Positions 1 to 4,300 of a DNA stretch of 6,962 nt are shown here, one piece after another. Origin of the DNA: Selenomonadaceae bacterium (lineage in GTDB: Bacteria; Bacillota; Negativicutes; Selenomonadales; Selenomonadaceae); contig JAFSUE010000161.1 of the NCBI GenBank assembly GCA_017445435.1, forward strand, positions 1-6,962, given 5' to 3'. Both the position numbers and the translations under genes were made by a program. Each line of letters opens with the position of its first letter. Position 1 is the stretch's first letter. The notes under the pieces are model-generated. The model saw only the letters and a program-made list of their open reading frames with translations, did not search any database and was not told the origin of the DNA.

Positions 1-20
1 AACTACAAAGACGACGACGA

Positions 21-44
21 AAATTTTTAAATCGACAAAAATTT
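21..44. repeat. AT-only inverted repeat downstream of the lipase gene
   Basis: AAATTTTT (21-28) and AAAAATTT (37-44) are exact inverted copies around an eight-base loop, 16 bases beyond the lipase stop. It could contribute to transcript ending, but the stem has no G or C and A/T tracts are common throughout this window. No gene can be assigned to 1-59. Confidence 0.25.
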
Positions 45-59
45 AAACGCTACTAAAAT

Positions 60-1343
60 TTATTCATCCTTCAAATAATTTTCCAGCTTGTGACGCAAAT
101 TTTCCTGCGCAAGTGCCGCCGCCTCAATCAATGTTAAATCTTTTGTCGACGCACCAGAAGTTTGCATTAAGACGGGCATTTCAGTTTGCAAATCGTACAA
201 AAAGGCGTACACCATAACTTGCCGTTCATCGTCCTGCGCGTCACGAACTCTATCAGCATTGACAAGTTGAACTAAAACGTACTTGCAACCTAAATTTTTT
301 GCCGCCGCGATAAATGGCGCTACGTTGTCCGAAATGTTATCAACTTCCTTGACTTCAATAAAATTTTGTTCGTCGAAAGTGAAATTGCTAAACCGCGTCG
401 TCAAGCTCGTACGCAAAATTCCATAAATATATTTTTCGTCCTTAGCGGCGAAATTTTTTTTCACAAATTTAAGCGGCGCAATGTAAACTGGTATGTCAAT
501 TCTATTTTCGCCAATGCCGTCGTCAAAAGTAAATCCCTCCGCGTCAAAATAATTTCTCAAGGCGCAGTCAAGGTACATGGCCATTTTGTGTTTGTATTGG
601 TCAGCACTTTTCGCGGGTTTCCACGTGGCGGCGTTTCCAAATTGCACGTAGCCGAACGGTTCAAAAATTTTCTTCACAATGTCGCCTTTAATTTCCATTC
701 GCGTCAAATCAATTTTTTCATTGTACGAATCAGCCAGCGCCTTATTGCCGATAGCCATTGCGCCGAACGTGATAACTTTCATTCGGCTTTTGTCAACGCC
801 CAAATCATTCAGCCGCGTTGCCATAACCATTGCTACAGAGCCGCCTAAACTGTGACCCGTCAAATACAACGTTTCATTCGGATTGTTTTTGAGTTCGTCG
901 ACAAGATTTTCAGCAACGCCGCCAGCAAGTGTAGCGTCCGCGTAATCGCGAAAACCTTTGTGGACAAAAATATTTGTGTCAGCGTCTTTGTGCAGTGGAA
1001 CGCCGCCCGTACGAAAATCAACTTCAACGTCTTTAATATCTTCTGTACCAGCGACAACTAAAATTTTTACAATTCGTCCGTCGAAATAAGTTTTGCTAAT
1101 GGTGTACGCCTTGACCGTCACGCCATTTTTTTCACTGGTTATCGCGTCAATCTTCCAGCCGCGCGAATCTAAATTGCTACGTACCAAAAAACTTTCATCT
1201 CCACTGTACGCGGCAAGTGAACTCAACGCGCAGATTAATTCAATTTCCCGCGTCTCAAAATCATTTTCGGTTTGAACTTCCTTTGCAATGGCGACGCTTG
1301 AAAAAATTATCAAACTTATGAACGTTAAAAGAATTTTTCGCAT
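60..1343 (-). CDS. Exported class 3 (alpha/beta hydrolase) lipase with extra C-terminal domain
   Basis: The 427-residue protein begins with a Sec signal peptide: MRK, a hydrophobic stretch to residue 17, and a likely signal peptidase I cut after AIA (residue 20). It should therefore work outside the cytoplasmic membrane, in the periplasm if the host is diderm. Residues about 36-260 resemble the lipase class 3 domain: ALSSLAAYS and RGW near the start, VHKGFRDYAD at 127-136, the nucleophile elbow GHSLGG at 163-168 (Ser165), TFGAMAIGN at 192-200, and candidate catalytic Asp221 (GDIV) and His252 (YKHK). The family hydrolyses acyl esters such as triacylglycerols, but the substrate is unknown. Residues about 275-427 form a further domain with an alternating strand pattern (KYVLVQLV, VMVYAFLYD) and a C-terminal helix. 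It is not part of the usual lipase fold and I do not recognise it securely. The gene has its own promoter and ribosome binding site. Confidence 0.87.
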   Translation of the reverse strand: MRKILLTFISLIIFSSVAIAKEVQTENDFETREIELICALSSLAAYSGDESFLVRSNLDSRGWKIDAITSEKNGVTVKAYTISKTYFDGRIVKILVVAGTEDIKDVEVDFRTGGVPLHKDADTNIFVHKGFRDYADATLAGGVAENLVDELKNNPNETLYLTGHSLGGSVAMVMATRLNDLGVDKSRMKVITFGAMAIGNKALADSYNEKIDLTRMEIKGDIVKKIFEPFGYVQFGNAATWKPAKSADQYKHKMAMYLDCALRNYFDAEGFTFDDGIGENRIDIPVYIAPLKFVKKNFAAKDEKYIYGILRTSLTTRFSNFTFDEQNFIEVKEVDNISDNVAPFIAAAKNLGCKYVLVQLVNADRVRDAQDDERQVMVYAFLYDLQTEMPVLMQTSGASTKDLTLIEAAALAQENLRHKLENYLKDE

Positions 1344-1352
1344 AAAAAATAG

Positions 1353-1357
1353 CCTCC
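1353..1357 (-). promoter_or_regulatory. Strong Shine-Dalgarno site of the lipase gene
   Basis: Minus-strand GGAGG lies nine bases before the ATG at 1343. It confirms the start that gives an intact signal peptide. Confidence 0.75.
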
Positions 1358-1370
1358 AAAATTTTTTCGC

Positions 1371-1399
1371 AGTTTATCACGAAATTTTTTTGAAGGCAA
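1371..1399 (-). promoter_or_regulatory. Predicted extended -10 promoter of the lipase gene
   Basis: On the minus strand TTGCCT (1399-1394, 4 of 6) and TAAACT (1376-1371, 4 of 6) are separated by 17 bases, with TGA directly before the -10 box giving an extended -10. The predicted start near 1364 leaves a leader of about 20 bases containing the GGAGG site. DNA upstream (about 1430-1466) is rich in A and T tracts, which could act as an UP element. Confidence 0.5.
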
Positions 1400-1468
1400 A
1401 ATTTTTTATCAAAGTTTATGTCGTGTGGATTAATTTGAATTTTAAGTTGAAAAAATTTTTTAATTAAC

Positions 1469-1499
1469 CTACTTTTTCTTTGGCGCAAAGAAAAAGTAG
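1469..1499. repeat. Perfect 14-bp inverted repeat with 3-base loop
   Basis: CTACTTTTTCTTTG (1469-1482), GCG, then CAAAGAAAAAGTAG (1486-1499) pair without mismatch. The hairpin lies between plsC and the lipase promoter and overlaps the left arm of the larger palindrome. On the minus strand it is followed by GTTAATTAAAAAATTTTTT rather than an immediate T run, so it is not a standard intrinsic terminator, although it could stop or stabilise the cmk-plsC transcript. A partial copy occurs at 2990-3013. Confidence 0.75.
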
Positions 1500-1639
1500 C
1501 AAAAAGAAACATAGCGGCATTTGCGCGCTCGCGGTTTACGATTCGGCAATTAAAACATTACGCCGTGTCTTTGTGTTCCCAAGCGTCCAACTCCACAGGG
1601 CGCTGAAATGCCGCTTTATTACCGTGATTTTTCTACTTT
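1493..1639. repeat. Long imperfect palindrome, possible MITE-like or structured intergenic element
   Basis: The arms are AAAGTAG(c)AAAAA (1493-1505) and TTTTTCTACTTT (1628-1639), then the exact 10-base pair AGCGGCATTT (1513-1522) and AAATGCCGCT (1606-1615), and inside that GCGC (1523-1526) and GCGC (1600-1603) with a two-base bulge. The centre (about 1527-1599) is more GC-rich than its flanks. No reading frame here looks like a protein and no transposase or clear target duplication is seen. It fills most of the 325-base gap downstream of plsC. The remaining 1640-1668 shows nothing recognisable. Confidence 0.55.
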
Positions 1640-1668
1640 GAAGTTACTACGTATTTATTCAACATCAT

Positions 1669-2283
1669 CTAATCTCCAGTTAAAGATTTTTCGCCGAAAG
1701 TTTTTAACTTGGCAACTTCCGCCATAATCAACTGCGCGAACTCAGCAAGTTTTTCTTTATCCTTCGCGTTGCCGTCAAATTTCATCGGCTTACCGTAGAC
1801 GACGGCTAGGCGTGGAAATTTCACTTCGGCGGAAAAAATTTTATTCGTGTTGACAATCGCCGCAGGAATAATCGGAACTTTTGTCATGGCGGCTATTAAA
1901 CTTACGCCAGGTTCAGCCTTGCCAATCTTGCCAGTTTTACTGCGCGTACCTTCTGGGAAAATTCCTAAGCAATCGCCGTTTTTCAAAATTTTCACGGCAG
2001 TTTTAATCGCCGCTTTATCAGCCGCGCCGCGTTTGACTGGGAAGACGTGCAGACCTCGACAAATCGCCGCCATTATAGGATTTTTGAAAAGTTCCTCCTT
2101 GCCCATGAAATTAACTTCGCGGGCAATAAAAGTTCCAAGAAACGGCGGATCCCAATTCGCCATATGATTCGCCGCTACTATGAACGCGCCATTTTTCGGA
2201 ATATTTTCAGCGCCTATAACTTTTGTCCGCAGAAATATTCCGTACCAAATGCGGCAGAGAAATTTAAAAAATTTGTAGAACAT
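1669..2283 (-). CDS. plsC: 1-acyl-sn-glycerol-3-phosphate acyltransferase (PlsC family)
   Basis: PlsC-type enzymes acylate lysophosphatidic acid to phosphatidic acid at the inner face of the cytoplasmic membrane. The 204-residue product is in the short range typical of Firmicutes PlsC. All four acyltransferase blocks are visible: NHxxxxD as NHMANWD at 39-45 (catalytic His40 and Asp45), FPVKR at 81-85, FPEGTR at 109-114, and VPIIPAA at 136-142. The aromatic and hydrophobic N-terminus (MFYKFFKFLCRIWYGIF) is a likely membrane anchor. The ATG at 2283 follows the cmk TAA with no base between. The upstream Shine-Dalgarno match is weak, so translation probably depends on reinitiation after cmk. In many Negativicutes and Clostridia ispH follows cmk-plsC; here a repeat-bearing gap and a lipase follow instead. 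Exact acyl-acceptor preference cannot be read from the sequence. Confidence 0.93.
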   Translation of the reverse strand: MFYKFFKFLCRIWYGIFLRTKVIGAENIPKNGAFIVAANHMANWDPPFLGTFIAREVNFMGKEELFKNPIMAAICRGLHVFPVKRGAADKAAIKTAVKILKNGDCLGIFPEGTRSKTGKIGKAEPGVSLIAAMTKVPIIPAAIVNTNKIFSAEVKFPRLAVVYGKPMKFDGNAKDKEKLAEFAQLIMAEVAKLKTFGEKSLTGD

Positions 2284-2928
2284 TTACTTTGCCAATTCCA
2301 AAATTTTTTCAACGACTTCATCAACCGTCATATTTGTTGAATCAATTAAAATCGCGTCGTCAGCTTTTGCAAGTGGTGCAATTTCGCGTTCAGAATCTTG
2401 CTTATCACGTGCCGCAATTTCATTTTCCACAGCGTCGAAAGTTACGGCTTGCCCTTTAGCTTTCAACTCTTCAAAACGTCGCCGCGCTCTTTCGTGCAAT
2501 GACGCCGTGAGAAAAATTTTTACGTCAGCATTTGGCAAAACTTGCGTCCCAATGTCGCGCCCGTCCATTATGACTGAACCTGCAGTTGCCATTTCGCGCT
2601 GAAGTTCGGTTAATTTTTTCCGTACAAAACCGTACTTTGAAACGTCCGACGCCAGCTTGCTAACTTCAGGCGTACGAATTTCCTTTGTCACGTCGACGCC
2701 GTCAAGAAAAACTTTCGCCGATTCGTCCAGCTTAATTTCTATGTCGTCGACAATTTCAGTTAAATTTTTTTCAGTCAACGTTTTGCCACTTTGCAAAAGT
2801 TTCATTCCAACTGCGCGGTACATTGCGCCAGTGTCAATGTACGTAAAGCCGAGTTTAGCCGCTACGATTTTTGAAACGGTACTTTTGCCAGCGCCTGCAG
2901 GTCCGTCAACTGCAATTACTTTTCCCAT
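2284..2928 (-). CDS. cmk: Cytidylate kinase (CMP/dCMP kinase)
   Basis: The enzyme phosphorylates CMP and dCMP with ATP in the cytoplasm, feeding nucleotide and CDP-lipid synthesis. The 214-residue product matches the usual bacterial length. It opens with the P-loop GPAGAGKST at 9-17. DTGAMYR at 32-38 binds the nucleoside monophosphate, and the CMP-specific insert covers about residues 60-110. GRDIGT lies at 123-128, followed by an Arg-rich lid (HERARRR near 145) and the RDKQDSERE...PL...DDAILIDST block at 174-198, all typical of Cmk. ATG 2928 was chosen because GAGG (2940-2937) sits eight bases upstream. The ATG at 2934 is too close to that site, and the ATG at 2955 has no ribosome binding site and adds residues that do not match the family. 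The stop codon directly abuts the plsC start. Confidence 0.97.
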   Translation of the reverse strand: MGKVIAVDGPAGAGKSTVSKIVAAKLGFTYIDTGAMYRAVGMKLLQSGKTLTEKNLTEIVDDIEIKLDESAKVFLDGVDVTKEIRTPEVSKLASDVSKYGFVRKKLTELQREMATAGSVIMDGRDIGTQVLPNADVKIFLTASLHERARRRFEELKAKGQAVTFDAVENEIAARDKQDSEREIAPLAKADDAILIDSTNMTVDEVVEKILELAK

Positions 2929-2935
2929 TTTCATT

Positions 2936-2940
2936 TCCTC
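2936..2940 (-). promoter_or_regulatory. Shine-Dalgarno site deciding the cmk start
   Basis: Minus-strand GAGGA, with eight bases between its GAGG core and the ATG at 2928, selects that codon over the in-frame ATGs at 2934 (two bases from the site) and 2955 (upstream of it). Confidence 0.7.
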
Positions 2941-2981
2941 AAAATTAAATTTCATTAACTTTTTATAGATTTAAAATTTTA

Positions 2982-3009
2982 TTTATAAACTACTTTTCTT
3001 TTGGCGCAA
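2982..3009 (-). promoter_or_regulatory. Possible sigma-70 promoter for cmk-plsC
   Basis: On the minus strand TTGCGC (3009-3004, 4 of 6 to TTGACA) is followed after 16 bases by TATAAA (2987-2982, 5 of 6 to TATAAT), in an AT-rich gap about 50 bases before the cmk start. The -35 box falls within the degenerate repeat copy. AT-rich DNA yields such matches by chance, and cmk could simply be read through from aroA. Confidence 0.33.
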
Positions 3010-3013
3010 AAAC
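2990..3013. repeat. Degenerate half-copy of the CTACTTTT...GGCGCAAA repeat
   Basis: Plus-strand CTACTTTTCTTTTGGCGCAAAAAC closely matches the left arm and loop of the hairpin at 1469-1490, with one base shifted between T runs, and then diverges so that the right arm is lost. It lies directly downstream of aroA in the gap before cmk. Two related copies in one short window suggest an interspersed intergenic repeat family in this genome. Confidence 0.55.
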
Positions 3014-3019
3014 TTTAAA

Positions 3020-3040
3020 TTACGTATTACGCATTACGAA
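3020..3040. repeat. Three tandem TTACGNA heptamers across the aroA stop codon
   Basis: On the plus strand TTACGTA, TTACGCA and TTACGAA follow one another without a gap, differing only at the sixth base. On the minus strand they supply the aroA stop and the last six or so codons (the end of FVMRNT). The short array lies about ten bases from the degenerate repeat copy at 2990-3013, so the two may be parts of one inserted piece that now forms the end of aroA. Three units is a small number and chance is possible. Confidence 0.5.
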
Positions 3041-4300
3041 TTGAAAGAAGTTTGGGTACGAAATTTTTACGCAGTCCGCGTCGTCAATCTCAACGCCATT
3101 TGCCGCCGCGCCAAATATCGACAGCGCCATTGCAATTCTATGGTCTGCGTAAGTTTTACATTCCGCAAAAATTTTTTCACGTCCGCCGTGTACAATTAAA
3201 TCAGTCGCCGTCGCCTCAAAACTTCCACGCGAAATTTTATTAAATTCATTGACAATCGCGTTAAGCCTGTCACTTTCTTTGACGCGCAATTCTCCAACGT
3301 CATGAATAATCGTCGTACCTTCGGCAAATGCGGCGGCTACGGCAAGCGCTGGCACTTCGTCAATCAAGCGCGGAATAATCGCTCCGCCAATTTCGACGCT
3401 GCGCAGTTTCGACGACGTAACTTTAATATCTGCTGAAAGTTCTCCGCCCGATTCGTGAAGATTTTCAAGTTCAATCGCCGCTCCCATATTTTTCAGCACG
3501 TCTAAAATTCCTGTTCGCGTCTGATTCACGCCAACATTTTTTATCGTGACGGCAGAATTTTTCGTGACGGCGGCAAGTACAATCCAATAAGCGGCAGAGC
3601 TTATGTCATTGGGTACGATAATTTTTTCAGGCGCAGTTAAACTTTTGGCAGGAAAAATTTTTATCGCGTTGCCAACTTTTTCAATCTGTACGCCGAATGC
3701 CGACAACATTTTTTCAGTGTGGTCACGTGACGGCGCAGGCTCAATAATCGTCGTAGGATTTTCCGCGTACAAGGCGGCTAAAATTATCGCCGATTTAACT
3801 TGCGCACTTGCAACGGGCATTTCATAAGTTATGCCGCACAGATTTTTTCCGCCGATAACTGTTATCGGTAAATTTTTATTGCCGTTGCGTCCGACGATTG
3901 ACGCGCCCATTTCTGCCAACGGTTTAATGACGCGCCCCATTGGTCTTTGCCTTAACGAATCATCGCCAGTAAAAGTTGTATTAAAATTTTGCGCGGCGGC
4001 AAGTCCAAGTAAAAGTCTTAGCGTCGTACCAGAATTGCCAGCGTCTAAAATATTTTCAGGCTCACGAAGTCCACGTAAACCGTTGCCCGTGACAAAAACT
4101 TTTTCGCCGTCAATTTGAACGTCGACGCCGAATTTTTTCATACAGTCGACGGTTGACAGACAGTCCGCGCCGTGTAAAAAATTTTCAATTTCGACGGTCG
4201 AACTTGCCAAGCTGGAAAAAATTACGCTACGGTGTGAAATGGATTTATCGCCAGGAACTTTTATTTCGCCGCGCAGATTTTCAATCGGCAGAATTTTCAT
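3020..4300 (-). CDS. aroA: 3-phosphoshikimate 1-carboxyvinyltransferase (EPSP synthase), class II type
   Basis: The enzyme joins phosphoenolpyruvate to shikimate-3-phosphate to make EPSP, the sixth step of the shikimate pathway, in the cytoplasm. The 426-residue product is full length for the family. Visible motifs are GDKS at 17-20 (active-site Lys19), the NSGTTLR phosphate/PEP-site loop at 89-95, SLRQRPMGR near 115-123, SAQVK at 165-169, RDHTE at 192-196, NQTR at 259-262, catalytic Asp314 in LIDEVP, Glu342 in VKESDR, and YADHR near 384-388. GDKx, SAQxK, RxHxE and NxTR together are the four motifs used to define class II EPSP synthases (CP4, Bacillus subtilis and Staphylococcus types). The start at 4300 places ten residues before GEIKVPGDKS, as in B. 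subtilis; upstream ATGs at 4315, 4342 and 4357 would add non-conserved residues. It overlaps the upstream glycosyltransferase gene by 20 bases. The last codons run into a TTACGNA heptamer repeat. Confidence 0.97.
   Translation of the reverse strand: MKILPIENLRGEIKVPGDKSISHRSVIFSSLASSTVEIENFLHGADCLSTVDCMKKFGVDVQIDGEKVFVTGNGLRGLREPENILDAGNSGTTLRLLLGLAAAQNFNTTFTGDDSLRQRPMGRVIKPLAEMGASIVGRNGNKNLPITVIGGKNLCGITYEMPVASAQVKSAIILAALYAENPTTIIEPAPSRDHTEKMLSAFGVQIEKVGNAIKIFPAKSLTAPEKIIVPNDISSAAYWIVLAAVTKNSAVTIKNVGVNQTRTGILDVLKNMGAAIELENLHESGGELSADIKVTSSKLRSVEIGGAIIPRLIDEVPALAVAAAFAEGTTIIHDVGELRVKESDRLNAIVNEFNKISRGSFEATATDLIVHGGREKIFAECKTYADHRIAMALSIFGAAANGVEIDDADCVKISYPNFFQFVMRNT

Noticed and set aside
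366..848. Plus-strand open frame of 160 codons
   Set aside because: It is antisense to the conserved lipase core; the opposite strand carries the signal peptide, Ser elbow and ribosome binding site.
1469..1499. Classical intrinsic terminator
   Set aside because: The stem is mostly A-T and no T run follows directly on either strand, so it was recorded as a repeat hairpin rather than a terminator.
1261..1512. Minus-strand open frame of 83 codons upstream of the lipase
   Set aside because: It translates the hairpin repeat and AT-rich promoter region and overlaps the lipase signal peptide in another frame. It has no family resemblance and is repeat-derived.
1469..1640. CRISPR array or tRNA-like structure in the gap
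   Set aside because: There are no evenly spaced direct repeats and no tRNA-like cloverleaf or CCA end. The symmetry is inverted, not direct.
2929..2955. Longer cmk starting at ATG 2955 or 2934
   Set aside because: ATG 2955 has no ribosome binding site, ATG 2934 is only two bases from the GAGG core, and the added residues precede the normal Cmk N-terminus.
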